A DNA stretch of 64,000 bases from Tenacibaculum larymnensis (GCF_028829235.1 NZ_JAIWJY010000001.1:186001-250000), one strand, 5' to 3'; shown: positions 16,987 through 26,502, counted from the stretch's first letter. The notes: generated from the sequence alone by a model not told the origin. Numbers and translations are program-made.

Positions 16987-17790
16987 ATGACCGTAAGAGC
17001 AAAAAAACATTTAGGACAACATTTTTTAAACGATGAAAACATCGCTAAGAAAATTGCTGATTCGTTAACCGAAAAAGGATACGATAACGTATTAGAAATT
17101 GGTCCTGGTATGGGAGTTCTAACTAAATATTTATTAGAAAAGAAACCAAAAGTTACGGTAATGGAATTAGATTCAGAATCAGTAACCTATTTACAAGAAA
17201 CATTCCCTGTTGAACACATAAAACTAAATACTTCAAAAGAAAAGTTTACCATTATTGAAGGTGACTTTTTAAAAAAGGATTTCACTGAAACTTTCAATAA
17301 TCAGCAAGTAGCAATTATCGGAAACTTTCCATACAACATTTCATCACAAATTGTTTTTAAAGCTATTGAAAACCGCGAATTTGTTCCAGAGTTTTCAGGA
17401 ATGTTTCAAAAGGAAGTTGCTCAACGAATTGCTGAAAAAGAAGGAAGTAAAACTTACGGAATACTCTCGGTATTAACACAAGCTTTTTATGATGCTGAAT
17501 ACTTATTTACCGTACCTCCTTCTGTATTCAATCCACCGCCAAAGGTAGATTCTGGAGTTATTAGACTTATCAGAAAAGAAAACTACACACTTCCTGTTGA
17601 TGAAAAATTATTTTTTAGAGTGGTAAAAACAGCTTTTAATCAACGAAGAAAAATGTTACGTTCCAGTTTAAAATCTTTTAATCTTTCGGATACCTTAAAA
17701 GAAGACCCTATATTTGCGATGCGTCCCGAACAGTTGTCGGTACAAAAATTCATTGAGTTGACACGAAAAATAGCTCAAAACAATAGTTAA
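16987..17790 (+). CDS. rsmA: 16S rRNA dimethyladenosine transferase
   Basis: Dimethylates two adjacent adenosines in the 3'-terminal helix of 16S rRNA during 30S maturation (KsgA). The 267-residue protein has [20 protein letters not shown] at the N-terminus, SAM motif [12 protein letters not shown], the acidic SAM ribose site VMELDSESV, catalytic motif IV NFPYNIS (Phe where most have Leu), and the C-terminal [14 protein letters not shown] and [13 protein letters not shown]. Length is normal. It is followed by mgtE 88 nt downstream on the same strand. Confidence 0.97.
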   Translation: MTVRAKKHLGQHFLNDENIAKKIADSLTEKGYDNVLEIGPGMGVLTKYLLEKKPKVTVMELDSESVTYLQETFPVEHIKLNTSKEKFTIIEGDFLKKDFTETFNNQQVAIIGNFPYNISSQIVFKAIENREFVPEFSGMFQKEVAQRIAEKEGSKTYGILSVLTQAFYDAEYLFTVPPSVFNPPPKVDSGVIRLIRKENYTLPVDEKLFFRVVKTAFNQRRKMLRSSLKSFNLSDTLKEDPIFAMRPEQLSVQKFIELTRKIAQNNS

Positions 17791-17878
17791 GAGTCCTTTT
17801 TTAGATAAGAACAAGTCTTCTTTTTGAATTAGATTTCAACATATTCAAAACCTCGATTATCGAGCAAAATTGCAAGCA

Positions 17879-19228
17879 ATGGCATTAGAAATCACAAAAG
17901 ACTTATTAGAAAACGTACAAAGCCTGATTCAGCAACAAAAAGACACAGCTCTTTCTGAGGTTTTTTCAGATATTCACTACGCTGATATTGCTGAAGTTTT
18001 AGATGAACTTACTTTTGAAGAAGCAGTTTACATTATACGTTTATTAGATAGTGAAACAACTTCGGATGTATTAATGGAAGTTGATGAAGAAGTTCGTGAA
18101 AAAGTTTTTGAACAACTATCTGCCAAAGAAATTGCCGAAGAGGTTAATGAACTTGATACCGATGATGCTGCCGATGTTATTGCTGAACTTCCTGAAGAAC
18201 GAAAACAAGATGTAATTCGGAAAATTGAAGACCGTGAACATGCTAAAGAAATTGTAGAATTACTACGATATGATGAAGATTCTGCTGGTGGATTAATGGC
18301 AAAAGAGCTTGTAAAAGTAAATGAGAATTGGAATGTACTTACCTGTGTTAAAAAAATGCGTCAGCAAGCAGAAGAGGTTACTAGAGTTCATTCTATTTAT
18401 GTGGTTGATGATGAAGGTAAGTTAAAAGGGCGTTTGTCGTTAAAAGACTTGTTAATGGCTTCTACTCGTTCTAAAATCTCGGATGTTTATATTCCTAAAG
18501 TAGATTTTGTTCATGTACACGATGACGCGGAAGATGTAGCTAACATTATGCGTAAATATGACTTAGAAGCTATTCCTGTTGTGGATGAATTAGGTGTTTT
18601 GGTGGGTAGAATTACTATTGATGATATTGTTGATGTAATTAAAGAAGAAGCTGAAAAAGATTATCAATTAGCAGCAGGTATTACCCAAGATGTTGACTCT
18701 GAAGATAGCATTTTACAGTTAACCCGAGCTCGATTACCATGGTTGTTCCTAGGTTTAATTGGAGGTATTGGAGCTGCAAGAATTATGGGCTTTTTTGAAG
18801 GTGCATTAGAAGAAAATGCTATTCTTTTTATGTTTACACCTCTTATTGCAGCCATGGCTGGTAATGTTGGGGTACAATCTTCAGCAATTATTGTACAAGG
18901 TTTAGCTAACGATGATGTAAAAGGAAGTGTTACTAATAGATTATTAAAAGAAATGTCTTTAGCTGCTGTAAATGGACTTGTTTTGGCTGTTATCTTGTTT
19001 TTCTTTATTTGGATTTGGAAAGGAGATATAACAATTGCCTCTGCTATTTCATCTTCATTATTTACGGTAATTATTGTAGCTGGTTTGGTAGGTACTTTTA
19101 TTCCTTTATTTTTAGATAAGAGAGGTATTGACCCTGCAATTGCTACAGGGCCTTTTATTACAACGAGTAACGATATTTTTGGGATTTTGATCTATTTTTG
19201 GATAGCAAAAATGATTATCGGCTTTTAA
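17879..19228 (+). CDS. mgtE: Magnesium transporter MgtE
   Basis: A Mg2+ channel of the inner membrane gated by cytosolic Mg2+. The 449 residues show the N-terminal superhelical domain (about 1-125, with LDELTFEEAVYIIRLLD and LDTDDAADVIAELPEE), two CBS domains (about 130-255, with VHSIYVVDDEGKLKG and LEAIPVVDELGVLVGRITIDD), a connecting helix, and five membrane helices from about 280 with the conserved ending PFITTSNDIFGILIYFWIAK. The ATG at 17879 is preferred to an in-frame TTG at 17870. Its stop codon overlaps the convergent LysE gene by four bases (TTAA). Confidence 0.96.
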   Translation: MALEITKDLLENVQSLIQQQKDTALSEVFSDIHYADIAEVLDELTFEEAVYIIRLLDSETTSDVLMEVDEEVREKVFEQLSAKEIAEEVNELDTDDAADVIAELPEERKQDVIRKIEDREHAKEIVELLRYDEDSAGGLMAKELVKVNENWNVLTCVKKMRQQAEEVTRVHSIYVVDDEGKLKGRLSLKDLLMASTRSKISDVYIPKVDFVHVHDDAEDVANIMRKYDLEAIPVVDELGVLVGRITIDDIVDVIKEEAEKDYQLAAGITQDVDSEDSILQLTRARLPWLFLGLIGGIGAARIMGFFEGALEENAILFMFTPLIAAMAGNVGVQSSAIIVQGLANDDVKGSVTNRLLKEMSLAAVNGLVLAVILFFFIWIWKGDITIASAISSSLFTVIIVAGLVGTFIPLFLDKRGIDPAIATGPFITTSNDIFGILIYFWIAKMIIGF

Positions 19229-19902
19229 TCTAGCGATTCTACTTTCTCAATCAGATTATCAATCTTACTTTCAGGAATAAATCCTTTTAGCATTAACACA
19301 GCACCAAAAACGATTAATAATACTCCCATTCCACGTTTTATTCGATAAATAACCAATGGAGTTAACCTACTCTTAAGTTGTTTAGCTAATAATATTTTCC
19401 CTAAATCTGTAATTGCGTAACCTGCTATTACAGTACCAAAATACCAAACCAAATACTTCGGATTCATATCATACGTTGGTCCTATAACCACAATTAACCC
19501 CAGCCAAAAAGCTAATACTCCTATATTTATAAAATTCAAGAAAAAGCCTTTAAAAAGGAGCTTTAAATAATTATTACTTTCAGGTAAAACAACATCGGGA
19601 GCTTTTGCTTCTTTCTTATTGTTTTTATCTAAATAAGTAATTAATCCATAAACAATAAGCACTAACCCTCCGATAAGAAACAACCGCGGGTCATCTTTTA
19701 TTTTTTCTAACAGACTTCTACTTCCAAAGTAGGCTATTAACATAAAAGAAATATCTCCTAAAATCACTCCTACATCAAAGGCAATGGCTGCTCTAGCTCC
19801 TTTTAAAATACTGGTTTTAATCAGCATAAAAAATACAGGCCCTATCATAAAAGCCATGAAAACACCTACAAAAAATGCGTTTTTAAAGTCGTAAAAATCC
19901 AT
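19225..19902 (-). CDS. LysE-family translocator
   Basis: A 225-residue inner-membrane protein with about six hydrophobic helices and the LysE/RhtB hallmark near the N-terminus (FFVGVFMAFMIGPVFFMLIKTSILKG). LysE-type proteins export amino acids or related small molecules; the substrate is not predictable. Its stop shares bases with the mgtE stop (overlap 19225-19228), so neither gene has an intergenic terminator. Upstream, TAACTTTA ends exactly 4 nt before the ATG, a one-mismatch version of the leaderless promoter arrangement seen at glyQS, dxs, rsmI and folB. Confidence 0.88.
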   Translation of the reverse strand: MDFYDFKNAFFVGVFMAFMIGPVFFMLIKTSILKGARAAIAFDVGVILGDISFMLIAYFGSRSLLEKIKDDPRLFLIGGLVLIVYGLITYLDKNNKKEAKAPDVVLPESNNYLKLLFKGFFLNFINIGVLAFWLGLIVVIGPTYDMNPKYLVWYFGTVIAGYAITDLGKILLAKQLKSRLTPLVIYRIKRGMGVLLIVFGAVLMLKGFIPESKIDNLIEKVESLD

Positions 19903-19923
19903 TCTATAAAGTTACGATTTTAC

Positions 19924-20973
19924 CTAAACATCATCAAAGTCTACCACTATTTTCTGTGTAGTTGGATGTGCTTGACATGTAAGTATCAAACCTTCTTCTA
20001 ATTCGTCGTCAGTTAAAATAGAATTTTTTGCCATTACAGCTTTTCCTTCCGTAACTTTTGCAATACAACTACTACAAACTCCTCCTTGACAAGAATATGG
20101 GGCATCTAGCTTGTTGCGTAAAGAAGCTGCTAAAACCGTATCGGTTTTCTCCATCATAAAAGTATGTTCTTCATCATCTAACACCACTTTAATTTCTGAT
20201 TTTCCGTCTGGAATATGTAATGCCGCTTCTTCATCTGAAATATTAGCGGTAAATAATTCAAAATGAATGTCTCTTTCATCAAATCCATCTTCTTGAAGTG
20301 TTTCAGAAACAGTTTGGATCATTTCTTCTGGTCCACATAAATAGACTGAATCGAAAGAAATATCTTTATGTATATTTTTCACGAAATAGTTTACATGTCC
20401 TTTATCAATTCTACCAAATTTACTATTAGTTCTCACCTCTTGACTAAACACATAATGTAAGTTTAATTGAGAAGAATACTTTTCAGCTAACTCATTTAAC
20501 TCATCATAAAAAATTGTGCTTTCAGCTCTTTTATTTCCAAAAACTAGTGTAATTGTAGAAGTTGGTTCATTCTCTAACACTGTTTTTACCATTGATAAAA
20601 CTGGGGTAATTCCACTTCCTGCAGCAAAAGCAAGATAGTTTTTTTGTGCTTGAGGTTCTAAAATAAACTTCCCCTCTGGTTCAGAAATCTCTAAAAAAGT
20701 GTCTTCTTTTAGCTTAGTTGTTGCATAGGTTGAAAATTTTCCGTGGTCAACTGCTTTTACAGCAACTTTAATTTGCTTACTGTTAGGAGAAGCACAAATA
20801 GAGTAAGCTCTTCTTATTTCCTTATCGTCTAAGATAGCTTTTATTGTAATATATTGACCTGCAAAAAAAGTGTAGTTATCTTTTAGTTCTGCAGGGATAT
20901 CAAATAAAATAGACACAGCATCTGCTGTTTCTTTTATTATTTTTTCTATACGTAGTTTATGAAATGTAGACAT
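19924..20973 (-). CDS. Ferredoxin/FAD-NAD(P) oxidoreductase, PaaE-like
   Basis: A 349-residue three-domain electron-transfer protein: an FAD-binding beta-barrel (RAYSICASP), an NAD(P)-binding domain (GSGITPVLSMV, then VYLCGPEEMI), and a C-terminal plant-type [2Fe-2S] domain with CQGGVCSSC plus a distal Cys in ILTCQAHP. This is the architecture of PaaE, the reductase of phenylacetyl-CoA epoxidase, and of related oxygenase reductases. No paaABCD genes are nearby, so the partner oxygenase or desaturase is unknown and a general role is equally likely. A TATTTTTG box lies about 20 nt before the start. Confidence 0.88.
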   Translation of the reverse strand: MSTFHKLRIEKIIKETADAVSILFDIPAELKDNYTFFAGQYITIKAILDDKEIRRAYSICASPNSKQIKVAVKAVDHGKFSTYATTKLKEDTFLEISEPEGKFILEPQAQKNYLAFAAGSGITPVLSMVKTVLENEPTSTITLVFGNKRAESTIFYDELNELAEKYSSQLNLHYVFSQEVRTNSKFGRIDKGHVNYFVKNIHKDISFDSVYLCGPEEMIQTVSETLQEDGFDERDIHFELFTANISDEEAALHIPDGKSEIKVVLDDEEHTFMMEKTDTVLAASLRNKLDAPYSCQGGVCSSCIAKVTEGKAVMAKNSILTDDELEEGLILTCQAHPTTQKIVVDFDDV

Positions 20974-21051
20974 GTAATCTTTTTAAAGAGTTACAAAAAT
21001 AAGAAACTCAAGAAGAAGAAAAGTTAGGGTTTTTATAAAACTTTAATTTCT

Positions 21052-21723
21052 TTACTTTTTCCCATCAACTACAACCACGATTTCTCCTTTAGCTGGTTTT
21101 TCAGTATAATATGCTAGTACTTCTTTTACACTTCCTCGTTTGGTTTCTTCAAACAATTTTGTCAGTTCTCTAGAAACAGATATTTGTCTATCCTCTCCAA
21201 AATACTCTGCAAAATTTGCGAGTGTTTTCAATAACTTGTGTGGACTCTCATAAAAAATCATAGTTCGTGTCTCTTCTGCCAAGAATTTTAACCGTGTTTG
21301 ACGTCCTTTTTTTACAGGTAAAAAACCTTCAAAAACAAATTTGTCATTCGGTAAGCCAGAATTTACCAAAGCTGGAACAAAAGCAGTAGCTCCTGGTAAA
21401 CATTCTACATCTATCCCATTCTGTACACACGCTCTAGTTAATAAAAAACCAGGATCTGAAATTGCAGGGGTTCCTGCATCTGAAATTAACGCAAACGTTT
21501 CACCACTTTGCAAACGTTTCACAATTATTTCTACCGTTTTATGCTCGTTATGCATATGATGCGACTGCATCGGTGTAGAAATATCAAAATGCTTCAGTAG
21601 TTTTCCGCTCGTACGTGTATCTTCCGCTAAAATATAATCTACTTCTTGTAAGACTTTAAGCGCTCTCAGCGTAATGTCTTCTAAATTCCCAATCGGTGTA
21701 GGCACCAAGTACAATTTGCTCAT
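21052..21723 (-). CDS. rsmI: 16S rRNA (cytidine(1402)-2'-O)-methyltransferase
   Basis: Methylates the ribose of C1402 in 16S rRNA. The 223-residue protein shows the tetrapyrrole-methylase fold signatures LYLVPTPIGNLEDITLRA, LAEDTRTSGKLLKHF, ISDAGTPAISDPG, LPGATAFVPALVNSG and FYESPHKL. It is about 60 residues shorter than E. coli RsmI because the C-terminal domain is absent, so only the catalytic domain is kept. It is divergent from dxs. The -7 box TAGTTTTG ends exactly 4 nt before the start codon, which predicts a leaderless transcript. Confidence 0.95.
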   Translation of the reverse strand: MSKLYLVPTPIGNLEDITLRALKVLQEVDYILAEDTRTSGKLLKHFDISTPMQSHHMHNEHKTVEIIVKRLQSGETFALISDAGTPAISDPGFLLTRACVQNGIDVECLPGATAFVPALVNSGLPNDKFVFEGFLPVKKGRQTRLKFLAEETRTMIFYESPHKLLKTLANFAEYFGEDRQISVSRELTKLFEETKRGSVKEVLAYYTEKPAKGEIVVVVDGKK

Positions 21724-21727
21724 ACAA

Positions 21728-21735
21728 CAAAACTA
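21728..21735 (-). promoter_or_regulatory. -7 promoter box of rsmI, 4 nt from the start codon
   Basis: TAGTTTTG on the minus strand matches TAnnTTTG; TTGT separates it from the ATG at 21723. Confidence 0.6.
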
Positions 21736-21777
21736 CAAAGTTTTTAGTCTAAAAAGTTAGGAATCTCTACCTTTTTG

Positions 21778-21785
21778 TACTTTTG
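21778..21785 (+). promoter_or_regulatory. -7 promoter box of dxs, 4 nt from the start codon
   Basis: TACTTTTG matches TAnnTTTG; CTAT separates it from the ATG at 21790. The box overlaps an in-frame TTG at 21775, which therefore is not a start. Confidence 0.6.
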
Positions 21786-21789
21786 CTAT

Positions 21790-23559
21790 ATGTCGAACGA
21801 CCTATTGAAAAACATTCAAATTCCTGCTGATTTACGTAAATTAACATCAGAAGAATTGCCACAGCTCGCTCAAGAATTGCGTGAGTTTATTATTGATGTG
21901 GTTGCTACAAAAGAAGGACATTTAGGCGCAAGCTTAGGTGTCGTAGAATTGACCATTGCACTTCACTATTTGTTTGATACTCCAAACGATTTATTAGTTT
22001 GGGATGTAGGACATCAAGCCTATGGGCATAAAATTTTAACAGGAAGAAAAGACGTTTTTCATACCAACCGCCAGTTTGATGGTATTTCAGGATTTCCAAA
22101 ACGCTCAGAAAGTGAGTACGACACTTTTGGTGTTGGTCACTCTTCTACCGCTATTTCAGCAGCTTTAGGAATGGCAATTGCCTCGAAATTACAAGATATT
22201 GAAAAACATCATATTGCGGTGATTGGTGATGCTTCTATTGCTAGTGGAATGGCTTTTGAAGCTTTGAATCATGCAGGAGACACGAATGCAAATCTCTTAG
22301 TTATTTTAAACGATAATGCCATTGGTATTGACCCATCGGTAGGCGCTTTGAAAGATTATTTAACAAAAATTAAAGCTCCTCGATTAGAGATAGAACAACA
22401 CAATATTTTTGAAGCCTTAAACTTTGATTATTCTGGACCTATTGATGGACATAATTTTGAAGAGTTGTTACGTGAACTAGAACGCTTAAAAAGTATTCAA
22501 GGTCCTAAGTTTTTACACGTAATAACTACAAAAGGGAAAGGGTTACGACAAGCTGAACAAGACCAAGTAAGGTATCACGCTCCTGGTAAATTTGACAAAA
22601 TTTCTGGAGACGTCCTACCTAAAGAGGCAAGTAAATACACTAAATTTCAAGATGTTTTTGGGGAAACTATTGTTGAACTAGCACAGAAAAACGAAAAAAT
22701 TGTAGGAATTACGCCTGCTATGTTAACCGGAAGCTCGTTAAAGTTTATGATGCAAGAGTTTCCTGATAGAACATTTGATGTAGGTATTGCCGAACAACAT
22801 GCAGTAACCTTAGCTGCAGGTATGGCTACCCAAGGATTGATTCCGTTTTGTAATATCTATTCTACCTTTTTACAACGTGCTTACGACCAAGTAATTCACG
22901 ATGTAGCCTTACAAAACTTACCTGTAATTTTTTGCTTAGACAGGGCTGGACTAGTAGGTGAAGATGGAGCAACTCACCATGGAGTTTTTGATTTGGCTTA
23001 TTTACGTTGTATTCCAAACCTAATTGTATTTGCTCCTCGTAATGAAATTGAGTTACGTAACATTATGTTTACCGCTCAACAGGGTCTTGAACATCCGATA
23101 GCTATTAGATATCCCAGAGGGAAAGGCAAATTAGAGCAATGGCAACTTCCATTCGAAACCATAGAAGTTGGAAAAGGAACCTGTTTAAAAGAAGGTAATC
23201 AAGTAGCAGTGTTATCTATAGGAACTATTTCAAATAATGTTTCAGAAGCAATAAGTCAGCTTGAAAGTAACGAATCGGTTGCGCATTACGACCTACGTTT
23301 TGTAAAACCTTTAGACAAGCAACTTTTAGACGCTATTTTCAAAAAATTTGATGCTATTATCACTGTTGAGGATGGCACTATCAAAGGTGGATTTGGGAGT
23401 GAAGTATCAGAATATGCCTATGAAGTAAACTATCAAGGAAAAATTAAACTATTAGGAATTCCTGATGAATTTATTCATCATGGTACGATTCAACAGTTGC
23501 AAGAAGTATGTGGAATTGATACAATCTCCATTCAAAAAGTAATTCAAAGTCTACTATAA
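21790..23559 (+). CDS. dxs: 1-deoxy-D-xylulose-5-phosphate synthase
   Basis: Condenses pyruvate and glyceraldehyde 3-phosphate, the first step of the MEP isoprenoid pathway, with thiamine diphosphate. The 589 residues carry WDVGHQAYGHKILTGRKD, the ThDP-binding IGDASIASGMAFEALNHAG...NDN, the active-site region DVGIAEQHAVTLAAGMA, DRAGLVGEDGATHHGVFDL and the C-terminal transketolase domain (RFVKPLD, EDGTIKGGFGSEV). It is slightly shorter than the E. coli enzyme. The start at 21790 gives MSNDLLKNIQIPADLR. It ends at a strong terminator whose stem-loop is repeated at 28598. Confidence 0.97.
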   Translation: MSNDLLKNIQIPADLRKLTSEELPQLAQELREFIIDVVATKEGHLGASLGVVELTIALHYLFDTPNDLLVWDVGHQAYGHKILTGRKDVFHTNRQFDGISGFPKRSESEYDTFGVGHSSTAISAALGMAIASKLQDIEKHHIAVIGDASIASGMAFEALNHAGDTNANLLVILNDNAIGIDPSVGALKDYLTKIKAPRLEIEQHNIFEALNFDYSGPIDGHNFEELLRELERLKSIQGPKFLHVITTKGKGLRQAEQDQVRYHAPGKFDKISGDVLPKEASKYTKFQDVFGETIVELAQKNEKIVGITPAMLTGSSLKFMMQEFPDRTFDVGIAEQHAVTLAAGMATQGLIPFCNIYSTFLQRAYDQVIHDVALQNLPVIFCLDRAGLVGEDGATHHGVFDLAYLRCIPNLIVFAPRNEIELRNIMFTAQQGLEHPIAIRYPRGKGKLEQWQLPFETIEVGKGTCLKEGNQVAVLSIGTISNNVSEAISQLESNESVAHYDLRFVKPLDKQLLDAIFKKFDAIITVEDGTIKGGFGSEVSEYAYEVNYQGKIKLLGIPDEFIHHGTIQQLQEVCGIDTISIQKVIQSLL

Positions 23560-23561
23560 AA

Positions 23562-23590
23562 GAAAAGCGAACCAAATTGGTTCGCTTTTC
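23562..23590. terminator. Bidirectional terminator, copy 1 of a duplicated hairpin
   Basis: Arms GAAAAGCGAACCAA (23562-23575) and TTGGTTCGCTTTTC (23577-23590), between convergent dxs and the phosphoesterase gene. The central 27 bases are identical to those of the terminator at 28598-28628. Confidence 0.85.
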
Positions 23591-23608
23591 AACTCTTTAT
23601 TTCAAAGT

Positions 23609-26308
23609 TTATTTCTTCATTATCTTTTCAGAAAGTTTCTTTTGTCCTAGTTCATCATATATTTCAACAATGTAAATTGAGTTACTTGAAACTGTAGAAA
23701 CATCTATTGAATTATTAATTACAGGTGCTTCTATTACTTTTCTTCCTGATACGTCTATTATTTTCGCGGTCCACAAAACTGTATTTTTTCCTCCTTTAAT
23801 ATAAATCCTATCAACAGCTGGATTTGGATAAATACTCATTCCTGAAGTATTTGTTTCTTCTTTTTCTTGGCTTCTTAATTGTGTTTTTGCAGAAGTGTTA
23901 GTGTTTAAACAAACCTGTTTAGTCTCCGAAGACCCAAAGCTTCCTCCTGAAGCTAATACATCTCCATTATTATTAGTTATTTTATACGAACCGCTTCCAT
24001 AACTACAGCAAATGCCATCACCATATGTATCATTAATTGTAAAATCATAACATCCTACCGGCAAGCATTTTGATACAGTAATAGATTCTCCATTTCCTTG
24101 AGTATAATTATCTCCACTCATTACAGTTTGTCCTGTACTATCCTTTAAACTCCAAGAAGTTTCTGAAGAATACTTATCGAAAATAATTGTCACGCTTACA
24201 TCCTCACATTTTGGGATTTCTCCTCCTCCATCTCCATCATCAGGGTTCCCTGTGCTATAAGTAATCACTAATTTGGGTGCACTCGCGCTACTTCCATCGT
24301 ATGACTCTGCTGTTCGTTCTCCTGTTCCTGAAATATAAAACATCATTGAATTACCAGTTGCCCAATTAGATCTGTTCACAACATATTGTACCAGAGATTT
24401 TAAATCTGGAGTTCTTTGTGCTGTCCCCGAAGCTCCAACTGAACTCCATGAACTAGGACTCCAAGCAACTGATTGATTATAATAACTTCTTGATGTTATA
24501 TCATAACTTTGAGAAGTCATATCAGGTGCATTTGATGAATCTTGAATTTTTATTGCTAATGATGTACTTCCTGAATTTGTTTCATCGGTAGTAAATTGTA
24601 TATACGCATTCGTTACCGTAGCATTAGCTGGTACGTTTAAATTTCTAAACAACAACCCTACATGTTGATTTCCTTTGGAACTTCCATCATACACTAATTC
24701 TAAATCAGAACTGTTCATATACATTGTTCCTGACGACTCATATTGTTCAGCATCATCATTAGTACTATTAATTGTTGAAGTTATTGTCTTAGAAACATTT
24801 CCTACAAAAACAGAAACCTCTTCAGAAGTAGTTTCGTATCCGTCATTATCTGTAGCCTTTGCTTTAATTATATATGATTGGTTATCAATTGTAGGTATCC
24901 AGTTAAAAGAGTATGGAGTATTTGTATCTGTGCCTACTAAAGTGTTATTTACATAAAATTTAACACTTGAAATTGTTCCATCACTATCTGTAGCAGTAGC
25001 GGAAATTGTTACTGGAGTATTTACGGTATGTGATGAACCTGAAGACGGACTCGTAATTGTAACTTCTGGATAGCTAACATTACTACTTATAATTGTTACT
25101 ACACTTCCATTAGATGGATTCCATATATCTAAATTAGATGGTATTGTGAATGGATTTTGGTTTGAAACAGAACCAACGCTACTCGCATTATCTACCTTAA
25201 TTGTTCTAATCTCTATTTTAGATTCTTCAACAAAAATCCATTTAAACTGATTAAAGGTACTCGCGTCTCTTGTCCAGTTTTTTGAATCATTCGATGATCG
25301 TAAAGGTGCTCCCCAACAACCTTCTCCTACATAAACGGTTCCGTTAACATCGTCTCTAACAAAACCTTCATCGCAATTACTTCCTCCGGCACAAGGTTTT
25401 ACCGGCCATGTTGTTTTTACTGTATGAGAATCTGATTCGAATACTAAATTCACTCCTTTATCATAAAATAATTGAGACCAACTAGAGTATTCATCATTTC
25501 CTTCTGATTTTGATGATACGTGTGGACGCATCGGTTTGTGATATTGAGCAGACTTCCAAATAGAATTATTTGCATTCAATTTTTGACTTAACCATGAATA
25601 CTGAGTACCACCAGCGGAAATTTCTGAATTCAGTGTATAAATTGTATACAAGTTGTTTCCAAAAGTTATATCGTAATAAACACTTGTTGATGGAACATTA
25701 AACAGGTTATAAATACTATTATTGGAACCTTCGTGATTTCCTCTTGTCGGCACTATAGGAAACATTCTTCCGTCATTTGCTGTGGTATATTGCCAATCAT
25801 TAAACCAGTCTTGCCATTCAGAACTAGAGTCTCCGTTAGTCATATCTCCACCAAAGAACACTGCGGTTGGCTTTAATTTAGAAACTAACAAGTTAGCATC
25901 TCTTCTTGGTGTTCTATTATTTCTTGAATCTCCTCCAGCAATAAAAGACATTTTATCGTTGGTATTTGGAGCTGTTTTAAACCAAAATCGACTACTTACT
26001 CCTTGGCTATCTTTAATTACAAAATAATAGTTAGTATTAGGACTCAAACCTGTTAGTTTAGCAAAAGTATTACTCATTCCTTTATAAGAAACAGAACGGT
26101 CTACAGATTTGGAATTTGGATAATTTGACCAGTTAGTTCCGTTATCTATCGTTCCATAGTATATAACAGGATTAGATCCTGAAATTTGGTTCCAACCAAT
26201 CATTATAGTAGTTGCTGGATTGTCTGTGATAATTAATCGATACTTATCATTAGAGGCATAAGTACTAAGAACTGTTAAGAATAACAGTATTAAAATAATT
26301 TTTTTCAT
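23609..26308 (-). CDS. Secreted metallophosphoesterase with type IX sorting domain
   Basis: An 899-residue multidomain exoprotein: signal peptide (about 1-19), a fibronectin III-like domain (about 25-115), a purple-acid-phosphatase-like metallophosphoesterase domain (about 118-380) with metal ligands in AGGDSR (Asp127), FFGGDMTNG (Asp155, Asn158), RGNHE (Asn191, His192), YHKP and ESDSHTV, a bacterial Ig-like domain (about 420-505), a DNRLRE-like beta domain (about 515-690), a Cys-rich beta domain with GDGICCSYGSGSY, and a C-terminal type IX sorting domain (IYPNPAVDRIYI to KKLSEKIMKK). The last metal motif reads SDSH rather than the usual GHxH. Predicted role: cell-surface or secreted phosphate scavenging. 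Terminators bound it on one side and its own promoter on the other. Confidence 0.9.
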   Translation of the reverse strand: MKKIILILLFLTVLSTYASNDKYRLIITDNPATTIMIGWNQISGSNPVIYYGTIDNGTNWSNYPNSKSVDRSVSYKGMSNTFAKLTGLSPNTNYYFVIKDSQGVSSRFWFKTAPNTNDKMSFIAGGDSRNNRTPRRDANLLVSKLKPTAVFFGGDMTNGDSSSEWQDWFNDWQYTTANDGRMFPIVPTRGNHEGSNNSIYNLFNVPSTSVYYDITFGNNLYTIYTLNSEISAGGTQYSWLSQKLNANNSIWKSAQYHKPMRPHVSSKSEGNDEYSSWSQLFYDKGVNLVFESDSHTVKTTWPVKPCAGGSNCDEGFVRDDVNGTVYVGEGCWGAPLRSSNDSKNWTRDASTFNQFKWIFVEESKIEIRTIKVDNASSVGSVSNQNPFTIPSNLDIWNPSNGSVVTIISSNVSYPEVTITSPSSGSSHTVNTPVTISATATDSDGTISSVKFYVNNTLVGTDTNTPYSFNWIPTIDNQSYIIKAKATDNDGYETTSEEVSVFVGNVSKTITSTINSTNDDAEQYESSGTMYMNSSDLELVYDGSSKGNQHVGLLFRNLNVPANATVTNAYIQFTTDETNSGSTSLAIKIQDSSNAPDMTSQSYDITSRSYYNQSVAWSPSSWSSVGASGTAQRTPDLKSLVQYVVNRSNWATGNSMMFYISGTGERTAESYDGSSASAPKLVITYSTGNPDDGDGGGEIPKCEDVSVTIIFDKYSSETSWSLKDSTGQTVMSGDNYTQGNGESITVSKCLPVGCYDFTINDTYGDGICCSYGSGSYKITNNNGDVLASGGSFGSSETKQVCLNTNTSAKTQLRSQEKEETNTSGMSIYPNPAVDRIYIKGGKNTVLWTAKIIDVSGRKVIEAPVINNSIDVSTVSSNSIYIVEIYDELGQKKLSEKIMKK

Positions 26309-26342
26309 GGTGAGGGACTTTAAAGTTTACTAGTTAGTTACA

Positions 26343-26350
26343 CAAATATA
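26343..26350 (-). promoter_or_regulatory. -7 promoter box of the phosphoesterase gene
   Basis: TATATTTG on the minus strand fits TAnnTTTG and gives a leader of about 30 nt to the start at 26308. Confidence 0.5.
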
Positions 26351-26479
26351 TTTTTTCCCTTTCAAATTAATAGATTATTTTTATTAAAATTAATTATATA
26401 ATAACCTGACTAACATTAACCTAACTATTGTTTTATAGTTTACTAATCTTATTTTAACAAACTACATACCCCCTATTTT

Positions 26480-26487
26480 TACTTTTG
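26480..26487 (+). promoter_or_regulatory. -7 promoter box upstream of the multipass membrane protein gene
   Basis: TACTTTTG fits TAnnTTTG, 15 nt before the ATG at 26503. A CCCCC tract lies just upstream of it. Confidence 0.5.
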
Positions 26488-26502
26488 TTTAAACCTTAAT
26501 TT

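Noticed and set aside
17870..17878. TTG start of mgtE giving three extra residues
   Set aside because: An ATG three codons later gives the normal N-terminus.
21775..21789. TTG start of dxs giving five extra residues
   Set aside because: It overlaps the -7 box; the ATG at 21790 matches the family.
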